64,000 nt of DNA from Paraburkholderia tagetis (GTDB taxonomy: Bacteria > Pseudomonadota > Gammaproteobacteria > Burkholderiales > Burkholderiaceae): the NCBI RefSeq assembly GCF_022213065.1, contig NZ_JAKLJA010000020.1:1-64000 (forward strand). The letters run 5' to 3'. Within the stretch, counting starts at the first letter, position 1, and every line of letters begins with the position of its first letter. Of this stretch, positions 1-8,056 are shown piece after piece. Under the pieces are notes generated by a model. That model made no database searches. It had not been told where the DNA came from and saw only the letters and a list, made by a program, of their open reading frames with translations. The translations under genes were made by a program, and so were the position numbers.

Positions 1-128
1 AGCGTCTGGGACGCGTGTTGCTGAACGACCCGGCCACGGGCGTGATGCGTCACGCGGATGCCGGCTACGAACTCGCGCAGCAGACGGCGCGTGAAGCGGG
101 TCTCAAGCTGCCGATGCTGGGCAAGTAA
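1..128 (+). CDS. hutU: urocanate hydratase, C-terminal end (partial)
   Basis: Only the last 41 codons are inside the window (reading frame from base 3, TAA at 126-128). The tail contains LLNDPATGVMRHADAGYELA, which matches the conserved C-terminus of urocanase. That enzyme is the NAD-dependent cytosolic enzyme of histidine degradation that converts urocanate to imidazolone propionate. The rest of the gene, and presumably other hut genes, lie upstream of the window. A strong bidirectional terminator follows. The assignment rests on this short motif alone. Confidence 0.8.
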   Translation, partial: RLGRVLLNDPATGVMRHADAGYELAQQTAREAGLKLPMLGK

Positions 129-182
129 GCGGCTGATAAGCGGTTAGTGCGCACCGCTGGCGGGGCGGTGCGTACTGAATAT

Positions 183-225
183 AAAAAAGCGCTGTGCGGC
201 TTGATTTGCCGCGCAGCGCTTTTTT
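183..225. terminator. bidirectional rho-independent terminator
   Basis: An 18-base arm starting with six A (183-200) pairs with 208-225, which ends in six T, with one G-T wobble and a 7-base loop. It separates the convergent hutU (+) and phoX-like (-) genes and has a U-run in both directions. Confidence 0.9.
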
Positions 226-244
226 CATTGCATTGGCAAGTCGC

Positions 245-2206
245 TCACCGCTTCACCAGCGCAATACCCGTAGGCTCGGCAGTCAAATAGCCAACGCACG
301 CCCCAAACCGGTCCTTGTAATTCGCGCGCACGAGCGGATCGAGCGTCGCCATGACCTTGTCATGCAAGGGCGACTCCCAATCCCCCGCATGCTGGAAGTT
401 GCTCATGATGTAGGTCCAGCCATTGATCTCGTCCACCGCGTGCAGACCGGTGGATTCGGCGCCGGCTGGACAGGACAGCACGCGCGTCAGCGACTTCGTA
501 TCGACGTTGTACGCCCAGAGGAAGTTATTCACGTGCAGGCTCGAGTCCTCGCCGATAAACAGCGTGCGCATTTTTTCGGAGAACTTGAGATTGTCCGGAT
601 TCGCGATCTTGTCGGGATTCGCGAGGTTGCCGAGCGCGTCTGCGGCGGCAAGGTCCTCGCCCACCAGCGCAGCCGGCGCGCTCATGTCGAACGGCACCCA
701 GTCGCTGTCGATGGCGGCTCCCGACGTATCGCGCTGGCCGCCCTGCAAATTCAGCGCGTAAACCGCGCCCGCGGCAATCTTCTTGTCTAACGCGACATCG
801 CGCGAGACCGCATTGCCCTTGACCATCGACGTTTCGATTCGCGACATCGCGCTATAGACGACTTTGTCCTTCGCGTTGACGGTCGTGCCCTCGAGTTTCG
901 TGAACGCCATGCTGGCGCCGAGCAGGGCGGCATAGCGGTGCGTTTCGAGAAATGCGGCGGCCTTTTCCATGCCCGGCTTCACGCGGATCCAGTTGAACTT
1001 GCCGCCGAAGTGAATCTTCGTGAAGCTCGCATCGGCGGGGTCGGCGGTCGCGATGTCCATGATGTCCGATGCCTTCAGCGTGCCGGCAAGCGTCTCGATC
1101 TCGTCGCTCGTCGCGTGACCGATGCGGATCCATGTGAGCGTCGCGGACCCGGCGCCGGCCGACGACGTCTGCGTCCACTTCGCGACATACAACGTGCCCG
1201 CCGAGAGGTCGGCGGGTTTGTCCGCGACGAACATGAACAGGCCGCCGTTGGTTGCGTCGTCACCCATCATGACCGTGCGCTGATCCGGCATCACCTGGAC
1301 CAGTTCGTGCGAGATGCGGCCGAGACAATAGTGCTTCTTCACCGTACCTGTGCCGTCCGCGTTGACGGTGATCTCGGGCAGGTGGCCGTAGTGATACGGG
1401 TTTGCCTTCGTCTCGTCGCCGAACGTATTCCTGCTGAACGCTTTGAATTGCGCGTCGGTTGCCGCCTTCGCTGCATCCGGCTCGTATTCCTCGCTCGAGA
1501 GGTGCGTGTTCCAGGGCGAGAGGCTCGCGCCGCACGTGATCCAGAGGCCATGCGCGTTCGAGGTGTCGACGTTGTGATACTTGACGAGCTTCAGCGCGCC
1601 CGTCGCCGGATCCTGGTCGAGCGTCAGCACCGCGATGGGAGAGGGCAACTGGCCGTATTGCGAAACACTGGCCTGGTCGCGCGTCGTGTACTCGAACTGC
1701 ACGACCGCGAACACCGTGTTGCCTTTGACGCCGGGAACGCTGGCGTTCTTCAGCGTGAGCAGCGAGCTGCCGTCCGGGCAGTCCGAATAGAACTGGCGCT
1801 CCTTGCCCGCGACCGAGCGGTCGATGATCGGCTGGTTGTCGATATCGTAGTAGCCGCCCGCGAGGATCGTGCCGCCATTGCCGTCCGGCACCCTGTCGCC
1901 TGTCACGAAGAACGGCTTGTACGCGAGCTTGAAGTTGCTCGACGAGCCATCGGAGAAAGCCACCGAGAGCGTCGAGCCGACCGTCGTCGTGGCCATCGCG
2001 GCTGCGTCGGCGAGTGTCGGCGCGGCCATTGCCGAGAACGTTGCGGCGGCGAAGGTGGCCGCGACTGGCGCGGCCGCCGGGCTGTTGTTGCCGCCGCCAC
2101 ACCCCGTCAGCAGGGCGGGCAGCGCGGCACCGGAAAGCGGAAGCATGGGTGCGCCGGCGAGAAACTTCAGCAGTTGACGGCGAGAAGTGTTGGGCAACGC
2201 GGGCAT
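245..2206 (-). CDS. PhoX-family (DUF839) Tat-exported phosphatase-like lipoprotein
   Basis: The protein has 653 aa. The N-terminus carries a twin-arginine motif (SRRQLLKF, residues 8-15), a hydrophobic stretch and a lipobox ending LTGC (Cys about 36), so it is probably exported folded and lipidated. The body matches the DUF839/PhoX family, with the typical C-terminal part (VLSCPAGAESTGLHAVDE, then a TYIMSNFQHAGDW-type segment). Characterised PhoX enzymes are Ca/Fe-dependent periplasmic phosphatases that release phosphate from phosphoesters. I see no Pho box. The ATG at 2206 lacks a Shine-Dalgarno: the bases just upstream read TCCTCC on the coding strand. The gene stands alone and ends at the shared terminator. 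Family membership is fairly sure; the substrate is inferred. Confidence 0.82.
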   Translation of the reverse strand: MPALPNTSRRQLLKFLAGAPMLPLSGAALPALLTGCGGGNNSPAAAPVAATFAAATFSAMAAPTLADAAAMATTTVGSTLSVAFSDGSSSNFKLAYKPFFVTGDRVPDGNGGTILAGGYYDIDNQPIIDRSVAGKERQFYSDCPDGSSLLTLKNASVPGVKGNTVFAVVQFEYTTRDQASVSQYGQLPSPIAVLTLDQDPATGALKLVKYHNVDTSNAHGLWITCGASLSPWNTHLSSEEYEPDAAKAATDAQFKAFSRNTFGDETKANPYHYGHLPEITVNADGTGTVKKHYCLGRISHELVQVMPDQRTVMMGDDATNGGLFMFVADKPADLSAGTLYVAKWTQTSSAGAGSATLTWIRIGHATSDEIETLAGTLKASDIMDIATADPADASFTKIHFGGKFNWIRVKPGMEKAAAFLETHRYAALLGASMAFTKLEGTTVNAKDKVVYSAMSRIETSMVKGNAVSRDVALDKKIAAGAVYALNLQGGQRDTSGAAIDSDWVPFDMSAPAALVGEDLAAADALGNLANPDKIANPDNLKFSEKMRTLFIGEDSSLHVNNFLWAYNVDTKSLTRVLSCPAGAESTGLHAVDEINGWTYIMSNFQHAGDWESPLHDKVMATLDPLVRANYKDRFGACVGYLTAEPTGIALVKR

Positions 2207-2384
2207 GGAGGATTCAATTGGGGTTGTTTGAATCCAGTAAGGTTAGTGTTTGATTATGAAAGTTAAGTGAAAAGAAATTGTCGGGTTGAGCATGGGAGTG
2301 GCGCTCTGCGCAATGAGCGCCCGTGTATAGGAGCCGTGGACTACCGGCGTTGCTGCCGCTCGTGCTGGCTCCCGGTTTGCGTCC

Positions 2385-3497
2385 TCAGGCCGTCACGCTT
2401 TCGGCAGCCTCGCGCGGCGCGGATGTGAGCGTGTCGATCTCCACCGGCACGCGCCGCGCGACCGCGCACATCAGCTCATAGCCGATCGTGCCTGACGCCT
2501 CGGCCACCTCATCGACTTTCACGTTCTCGCCCCACAGCTCCACTCGCGAGCCGATGCCCGCATTCGGGCAGGGCGTGAGATCGACGGTCAGCATGTCCAT
2601 CGACACGCGGCCGACCACGCGCGTGCGCACGCCATCCACAACGATGGGCGTGCCCGTTGGTGCGTGACGCGGGTAGCCATCCGCATAGCCGCACGCCACC
2701 ACGCCAATGCGCATGGGCCGCTCGACCTCGTAAGTGCGCCCATAGCCGACCGTTTCCTGCGGCGCCAGCGTTTGCACGCCGATGATCCGGCTCGCGAGCG
2801 TCATCGCCGCGCGCAGGCCGACGCCTTCGATATGCCGCGCCGCGCCCGTGGGCGACGCGCCGTAGAGGATCGTGCCGGGACGCACCCAGTCGCGATGCGC
2901 GCGCGGATGCCAGAGCACCGCCGCCGAGTTCGAGAGCGAGCGCTCGCCGGGAATGCCCTGCGTGGCGGCGTCGAAGCGGTCGAGCTGCCAGTCGATGGCG
3001 CCGCCGTCGGCGTTCGCGAAGTGCGTCATGAGGGCGATCTTGCCGATCGTGGGCATCGCGCGGGCGCGTTCCCAAGCCGCGCGAAAAACGTCGGGCCGGT
3101 AGCCGAGGCGGTTCATGCCCGAGTTCATCTTCAACTGGATGTCGATGGGCTGCTGCGTGCGGGCCGCAGCGAGCAGCGCGAGCTGCTCGTCGCCGTGCAC
3201 AGCCACGGTCAGCCGGTGCGCGATGGCCGTGGCGACATCGGCGGAATCGAAAATGCCTTCGAGCAGCAGGATGGGCTTCGTCCAGCCCAGCTCGCGCACG
3301 CGCACGGCCTCGTCGAGGTCGAGCAGCGCGATGCCGTCCGCGCCGGCCAGCGCCGAATAGATGCGCTCGATGCCGTGGCCATAGGCGTTGGCCTTGACGA
3401 CGGCCCAGACGCGCGCGCCCGGGGCGCTTTGCTGCGCGGTTTGCAGATTGTGACGGACGGCTTCGGGATGGATGCGGACGGAAATCGGGCGCGGCAT
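2385..3497 (-). CDS. alr: alanine racemase
   Basis: A PLP enzyme of 370 aa that interconverts L- and D-alanine for peptidoglycan. The PLP-lysine motif VVKANAYGHG places Lys35 as the Schiff-base residue. The second catalytic tyrosine lies in GYADGYPRH near residue 265. Length and both motifs are standard for the family. The ATG at 3497 has CAGGA about 7 bases upstream. It could be the catabolic paralogue DadX, but no dadA is adjacent, so the biosynthetic alr is more likely. Confidence 0.93.
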   Translation of the reverse strand: MPRPISVRIHPEAVRHNLQTAQQSAPGARVWAVVKANAYGHGIERIYSALAGADGIALLDLDEAVRVRELGWTKPILLLEGIFDSADVATAIAHRLTVAVHGDEQLALLAAARTQQPIDIQLKMNSGMNRLGYRPDVFRAAWERARAMPTIGKIALMTHFANADGGAIDWQLDRFDAATQGIPGERSLSNSAAVLWHPRAHRDWVRPGTILYGASPTGAARHIEGVGLRAAMTLASRIIGVQTLAPQETVGYGRTYEVERPMRIGVVACGYADGYPRHAPTGTPIVVDGVRTRVVGRVSMDMLTVDLTPCPNAGIGSRVELWGENVKVDEVAEASGTIGYELMCAVARRVPVEIDTLTSAPREAAESVTA

Positions 3498-3670
3498 GAG
3501 CGATCCTGCTGGCGAGGGTTAGTGACGTTGGCTAGTGGATTCTGCAATCGTATTGATTTTCTCCCAGTTATTTTTAATGTATTTTTCTGGGAATTTGGAT
3601 TTATCCACTGCCTGCGCGTCACTCGCCGTTCGCGCCCCGTTGCCCGGGCGTAGCGCTCGGGCTACGGCGT

Positions 3671-4000
3671 TCAGGCTGCGATCACGTCGATGCGCAGCGC
3701 CTCGCCGCCTGCTGCGACCTCGAACAGACGGTCGATGTTCGGGTGCGCGCCGGGGCGGTTGCGCGCGTCGGCGGTGTGCTCGGCGAACACGGCGAGGCCA
3801 TGCTCGGCCGCTTTCGCGTCGAGCGCACCGAAGGCCTGCTTCAGATAGTGGTAGACCGCGAGCGAGCCCTGCTTGCCCGGCTTGTTCTCGATGGTTGCCA
3901 CTACGGCGCCCTGGCCGTTCACGAGATCGATGCGCTCGATGCCGTCGATGGCGGGCAGTTGCGCGAGGTTATCCTTGAATGCGTTGCCTGGCTGGATCAC
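3671..4000 (-). CDS. DUF2322 family protein
   Basis: A small protein of 109 aa. The GTG start at 4000 (IQPGNAFKDNLAQLP follows) is chosen because GGAG lies 8 bases upstream; the longer open frame upstream has no such signal and lacks homology. The body (AIDGIERIDLVNGQGAVVA and the C-terminal RPGAHPNIDRLFEV) resembles the uncharacterised DUF2322 proteins common in Betaproteobacteria. It is soluble, with no signal peptide. No function is known. It is transcribed in the same direction as alr with a 173-base gap. Confidence 0.7.
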   Translation of the reverse strand: MIQPGNAFKDNLAQLPAIDGIERIDLVNGQGAVVATIENKPGKQGSLAVYHYLKQAFGALDAKAAEHGLAVFAEHTADARNRPGAHPNIDRLFEVAAGGEALRIDVIAA

Positions 4001-4167
4001 TGAAAACACTCCGTTGGTTCGATGAGATGCGTGGGGTCCGTATCTTAGCTGAATGAGCTGGCCGATTGCTTTGGCAGCACGACCCGTGGCCACGGCGCCG
4101 AGGATTGTGGTGCGTTGCCGGGCCCGCGACAAACAAGGACGCGGCGAGTGGTTGATGACGGTCCGCC

Positions 4168-4593
4168 TCAGTTTTGATTCGGTATCCTGCTCAATAGCTT
4201 CATGCGCCCCGGCGGCTCGAAGTAGGTTCCGAAGCGCACGAGCCCCGCTTTCTTCAGATGACACGTCATCTCGAAGCTCACGAGCACGCCGGGGTCGTCG
4301 TTTTCGAGGATCAGCACGTCGATCGAACGGATGCGCGGTTCGTACTTGAGCAGGGTCGCTTCCATCTGGTCCCGGAGCTGATGCGCCGAGGCGGGGAGCG
4401 CCTTGTAGATGTTCGTGAGGTCCGGCAGCCCGTAATCGGGCAGGTGCTTGAGCGCACCGGCCCGTGTGTTCAGGATGCGCTGCACATTCTGCTGCACGCT
4501 CAGGCATTCGAGCGTGCGGTCGTCGTGGCGATCGAGCGGCTCGCCGCCAATATGCCCGAGCAGCATGTCGTAGAGGGAGGGGCCTGCGGGCAT
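4168..4593 (-). CDS. tssE: T6SS baseplate protein TssE
   Basis: A GPW/gp25-like protein of 141 aa, the T6SS counterpart of the phage T4 gp25 wedge protein that helps start sheath polymerisation on the TssF/TssG wedge. The gp25 core is visible: a segment around residue 50 (DYGLPDLTNIY), LLKYEPRIRSIDVLI in the middle, and a C-terminal beta-rich part. It is the last gene of the leftward T6SS operon, 16 bases after tssH, so probably cotranscribed with it. Confidence 0.9.
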   Translation of the reverse strand: MPAGPSLYDMLLGHIGGEPLDRHDDRTLECLSVQQNVQRILNTRAGALKHLPDYGLPDLTNIYKALPASAHQLRDQMEATLLKYEPRIRSIDVLILENDDPGVLVSFEMTCHLKKAGLVRFGTYFEPPGRMKLLSRIPNQN

Positions 4594-4609
4594 TCGTTCG
4601 TGCTCCCTC

Positions 4610-7321
4610 TTACGTAAAATCGATCGTCAGGTTGCCCTCAGGCGAGCTCGCCAGATGGATCCGCGCTGGCAACGCTCCACTGGCCATGCGGGATAGCAGC
4701 TCGCGCGAAACGGTGGGCAGCACATTTTGATTGAGAAACGCGTCGACGTTGCGTGCGCCCGTGTGACGTTCGAGACAGCGTTGGGCCATCGCGTCGATCA
4801 GCGAGTCGTCGCAGGCAAACTCGACATTGTGTTGGCGGCGCAGGCGCTGCGCGACTTTCGCGAGCTTCAGGCGCACGATCGCGGCGAGCGCTGCCGCATC
4901 GAGCGGCCGGTAAGCGAGCGTCTGGAATCGCGCGAGCAGAGCAGGCTGAAAATGCGCGAGCAACTGCGGACGGATGGCGTCGAGCAGCTCCGCATGCGAG
5001 ACCGCCGGATTGTCGCTTGATGCCTCATCGATCTGCTCGCTGCCGAGATTGGACGTCATCAGGATCACGCAGTTTCGGAAGTCGATCTCGCGTCCCTCGC
5101 CGTCGCGCATCGTGCCGCGGTCGAAGACCTGGTAGAACAGGTCGAGTACGTCACGGTGGGCTTTCTCCACTTCGTCCAGCAGGATCACGCTATAGGGCCG
5201 CTGTCTCACGGCTTCGGTCAGAATGCCGCCACGCCCGTACCCGACGTAACCCGGGGGCGAGCCCTTCAACTGCGAAACCGTATGCGATTCCTGGTATTCC
5301 GACATATTGATCGTCGTGAGCGCCGCTTCGCCGCCGAACAGCACGTCGGCGAGCGCGAGTGCCGTTTCGGTCTTGCCGACGCCCGATGGCCCCGCGAGCA
5401 GAAAGACGCCGAGCGGCGCATGTTCGTTCTTTAGACCGGCCTTGGCGGTCCGCAGGCTCTCTGCGAGCGCCGCGAGCGCATCGTCTTGCGCGACCACGCG
5501 TGCGGCCAGCCGCGCTTCGAGCGCGAGCAGCCCGAGCAATTCGTCCTCGACGAGGCTGCCCACCGGCACGCCCGTCCATTCGGCCACGACGCGCGCGATG
5601 GCCTCGGCGTTGACATCGGCGAAGATCAGCGGTGCCTTGCCCTGTGCATTCGCGAGCGCTTGCCGCGCATGCGCGAACGCGGCGGCATCGCGCGCCGATG
5701 GATTGGCCGCACGCAGCGCCTCGACAGCGCGAACCCGTTCGAGCTCAATTTCGTAACGTGCCTGCAGCGCGGCCAGTTCCGCCTGTGCGCCGGCGAGCGC
5801 CGTGTTCAGCGCCTCTTGTTGCGCGCTCGCTGGCTCGATGCCGGCCTGGCGGTCGGCCTCGAGCGTGGTGTTTTCGAGTTCGAGTGTGGCCACGCGTGCG
5901 CGCGCGCGTTGCAGTTCGGCTGGCGGCGACTCCAGTCCCATGCGCACGCGCGCGGCGGCCGTGTCGATCAGATCGACCGCCTTGTCGGGCAACTGCCGCG
6001 CCGGGATATAGCGGCGCGAGAGCTTCACTGCGGCCACGAGTGCTTCATCGCGGATGTGGACGTCGTGAAAGCGCGCGTAGCGCTCCTTGAGGCCGCGCAG
6101 CATGAGGCAGGCCGCATCGTCGTCGGGCTCTTCGACCTTGATGATCTGGAAGCGGCGCTCGAGCGCGGCATCGCGTTCGAAGTATTGCTTGTATTCGGAC
6201 CACGTCGTGGCCGCGATCGTCCGCAGTTCGCCTCGCGCGAGGGCGGGCTTGAGCAGGTTCGCGGCATCGGCGCCGCCGGCGGCGTTGCCGGCGCCGATCA
6301 GCGTATGGGCCTCGTCGATGAATAGCAGGATGGGCACCGCCGAAGCCTGAACCTCGTCGATCACGTTCTTCAGGCGCTGCTCGAATTCGCCTTTCACGCC
6401 GGCTCCCGCCTGTAGCAGGCCCAGGTCGAGCGTGAGAATACGCACCGCGCGGATCACATTGGGCACGCTGCCTTCGGCCACGCGCAGCGCGAGGCCTTCC
6501 ACGAGCGCGGTCTTGCCGACGCCGGGCTCGCCCACGAGGATCGGGTTGTTCTTGCGGCGGCGCGCGAGCACGTCGACCATCTGCTGGATCTCGCGATCGC
6601 GTCCGAAGACTGGATCGATCTTGCCGTCGCGAGCCTTCTGCGTAATGTCGATGGCGAAGCGGGCGAGGGCGTCGCCTTCGACCTTGTGGACGGTGGCGGT
6701 GAGTGGTGTGCTGCCTGTTGCGCTTGTATCTTTCGCCTGTTGCGTTTCAGTGGTGGCGAGGGGTGCGGTGCTTTCCGGCACCGATGCCGGCTGCTCATCT
6801 ACTACCGCTTCGCACGTGCGGTTGCCCAGACGTGGCAGCAGACGCCGGATCTGCGCGCTGGACATCGAGAGCAACGGCCAGGCGTTGCGTGCGCGCAGGA
6901 CATGCGGTGCATCGACGATCGCCTGCAGCAGATGCGCCGAGCGGATGGTGCCATCGTTCGCATGGTTTGCTTCTTCGGCTTCGGAAGCGGCATGCAAGGA
7001 CGCGTCCTGAAGCACGGTGGCGAGTTGTGGCGAGAGTGCGGGGCGCCCGCGCAGGCTGCGCGGCAGATGATCGATCGCGCCAATCAGGGCGTCCCACACA
7101 GCGTCGATATCGATGTCGTAATGCCGGACGATCGCAGGAATGTCCCCGTCGCCGGCTTCGATGAGCTTGAGCAGCCAGTGCTCGACGGTGATCTCGTCGG
7201 CGAGCCGCGTCTGGCAAAGGCTCGCGGCCGCCTCGAGAGCGCTCGCGCAATGCGGGTTGAGCTGGTGCAGCAGTTGGCTGGTGTCCCGAGGGGATTTCCT
7301 TCGTTCGTCGCGCATGGGCAT
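4610..7321 (-). CDS. tssH: T6SS sheath-recycling ATPase TssH (ClpV)
   Basis: About 903 aa from the ATG at 7321 (MPMRDERRK; a second ATG follows at 7315). It has a Clp N-domain, then two AAA+ modules. The first Walker A, GEPGVGKT, is near residue 265, with Walker B LLFIDEAHT after it. The second Walker A, AGPSGVGKTE, is followed by VILLDEVEKAH. ClpV unfolds contracted TssB/TssC sheath for reuse. The open frame extends upstream to a GTG at 7402, but that stretch is built from five 10-bp repeats, a period that would not conserve a protein repeat. I therefore treat it as leader; the exact start is uncertain. Confidence 0.93.
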   Translation of the reverse strand: MPMRDERRKSPRDTSQLLHQLNPHCASALEAAASLCQTRLADEITVEHWLLKLIEAGDGDIPAIVRHYDIDIDAVWDALIGAIDHLPRSLRGRPALSPQLATVLQDASLHAASEAEEANHANDGTIRSAHLLQAIVDAPHVLRARNAWPLLSMSSAQIRRLLPRLGNRTCEAVVDEQPASVPESTAPLATTETQQAKDTSATGSTPLTATVHKVEGDALARFAIDITQKARDGKIDPVFGRDREIQQMVDVLARRRKNNPILVGEPGVGKTALVEGLALRVAEGSVPNVIRAVRILTLDLGLLQAGAGVKGEFEQRLKNVIDEVQASAVPILLFIDEAHTLIGAGNAAGGADAANLLKPALARGELRTIAATTWSEYKQYFERDAALERRFQIIKVEEPDDDAACLMLRGLKERYARFHDVHIRDEALVAAVKLSRRYIPARQLPDKAVDLIDTAAARVRMGLESPPAELQRARARVATLELENTTLEADRQAGIEPASAQQEALNTALAGAQAELAALQARYEIELERVRAVEALRAANPSARDAAAFAHARQALANAQGKAPLIFADVNAEAIARVVAEWTGVPVGSLVEDELLGLLALEARLAARVVAQDDALAALAESLRTAKAGLKNEHAPLGVFLLAGPSGVGKTETALALADVLFGGEAALTTINMSEYQESHTVSQLKGSPPGYVGYGRGGILTEAVRQRPYSVILLDEVEKAHRDVLDLFYQVFDRGTMRDGEGREIDFRNCVILMTSNLGSEQIDEASSDNPAVSHAELLDAIRPQLLAHFQPALLARFQTLAYRPLDAAALAAIVRLKLAKVAQRLRRQHNVEFACDDSLIDAMAQRCLERHTGARNVDAFLNQNVLPTVSRELLSRMASGALPARIHLASSPEGNLTIDFT

Positions 7322-7339
7322 GTCTTGGGTTGTCGCGCC

Positions 7340-7389
7340 GGCTCGCGCTGGTTCGCGCTGATTCGCGTCGGTTCGCGCCGGTTCGTGTG
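7340..7389. repeat. five imperfect 10-bp tandem repeats upstream of tssH
   Basis: Units read GGCTCGCGCT, GGTTCGCGCT, GATTCGCGTC, GGTTCGCGCC and GGTTCGTGTG in direct succession. They lie just before the chosen tssH start. A period of 10 is one helical turn and out of step with codons. Confidence 0.7.
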
Positions 7390-7412
7390 CTGGCGTTTGC
7401 ACCAGGTCGCAT

Positions 7413-7436
7413 GGGCCGGCATCGGAATGCCGGCCC
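7413..7436. promoter_or_regulatory. perfect intercistronic hairpin between hcp and tssH
   Basis: Perfect 10-bp stem GGGCCGGCAT (7413-7422) and ATGCCGGCCC (7427-7436) around a 4-base loop, starting 11 bases after the hcp stop. There is no U-run on either side, so it looks like an mRNA-stabilising or processing hairpin rather than a full terminator. Confidence 0.65.
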
Positions 7437-7447
7437 GCGACAGGGCA

Positions 7448-7933
7448 TCAGGAACGCTCGTTCCAGGTGTCCTTGTGGATGATGTTGCCGTCCTTGTACG
7501 ACCACGTGATGGTCTCGTAGCGCAGTTCGACTTCCTCGAGGTGGTTGTGCTTCTCGTAGGCGGGCACCTTGATGTCGAGCATCTTCGGGCGAACCGCAAC
7601 GATCTTCACGTTCTCGAGCTTCGTGTTGAAGTACTCCTTCTCCTTGCCCGCATCGTCGATCTTGTACCACTTGATCTCAGCGGATTTGAGCGTCTGGCCG
7701 CTCGTGACCGCCTTGTACAGATAGGGCGTTGACGCGTCGGTTTCCTTCGTCAGCGTGATCGGCGCATGCACGCGCGTGCCGGTCAGCTTGCCGGTATTGC
7801 CATCGGTCGGGATATGCAGACTGTGATCGAACGCGGTGACCTCGACGCTGCCCTCGCGGCCTTGCACCGTGACCGAACCCTTGATGTCCGCGCCGCCGTC
7901 GTCCTTGAGCCACATATAGGCCGGAATTGCCAT
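7448..7933 (-). CDS. hcp: T6SS tube protein Hcp (TssD)
   Basis: 161 aa, starting MAIPAYMWLKDDGGADIKGS and ending with the YKDGNIIHKDTWN-type tail, both typical of Hcp. Hexameric rings stack into the inner tube that is fired into target cells and can carry small effectors. The start has a strong GAGGGAG Shine-Dalgarno 7 bases upstream, fitting the need for large amounts. The gene is bracketed by two hairpins, which suggests its mRNA segment is differentially stabilised relative to the rest of the operon. Confidence 0.95.
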   Translation of the reverse strand: MAIPAYMWLKDDGGADIKGSVTVQGREGSVEVTAFDHSLHIPTDGNTGKLTGTRVHAPITLTKETDASTPYLYKAVTSGQTLKSAEIKWYKIDDAGKEKEYFNTKLENVKIVAVRPKMLDIKVPAYEKHNHLEEVELRYETITWSYKDGNIIHKDTWNERS

Positions 7934-8011
7934 GTTTAACTCCCTCTTACGATCTGATACGTACTGCTGAATTTACCCGGAGTCTTTCTTTCACCCACCG
8001 GGCCTCACGAT

Positions 8012-8032
8012 CCCGAAGCGAAGCGCTTCGGG
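8012..8032. promoter_or_regulatory. intercistronic hairpin upstream of hcp
   Basis: CCCGAAGCG, loop AAG, CGCTTCGGG: a perfect 9-bp stem between the OmpA-domain gene and hcp. No U-run follows in the direction of transcription. It would sit in the 5' leader of hcp mRNA. Confidence 0.55.
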
Positions 8033-8056
8033 GGCCAATAAATTCACTACTGCGCG

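Noticed and set aside
938..2266. Long plus-strand frame (442 codons) opposite the PhoX-like gene
   Set aside because: Arg-rich antisense shadow of a high-GC gene; no domain character.
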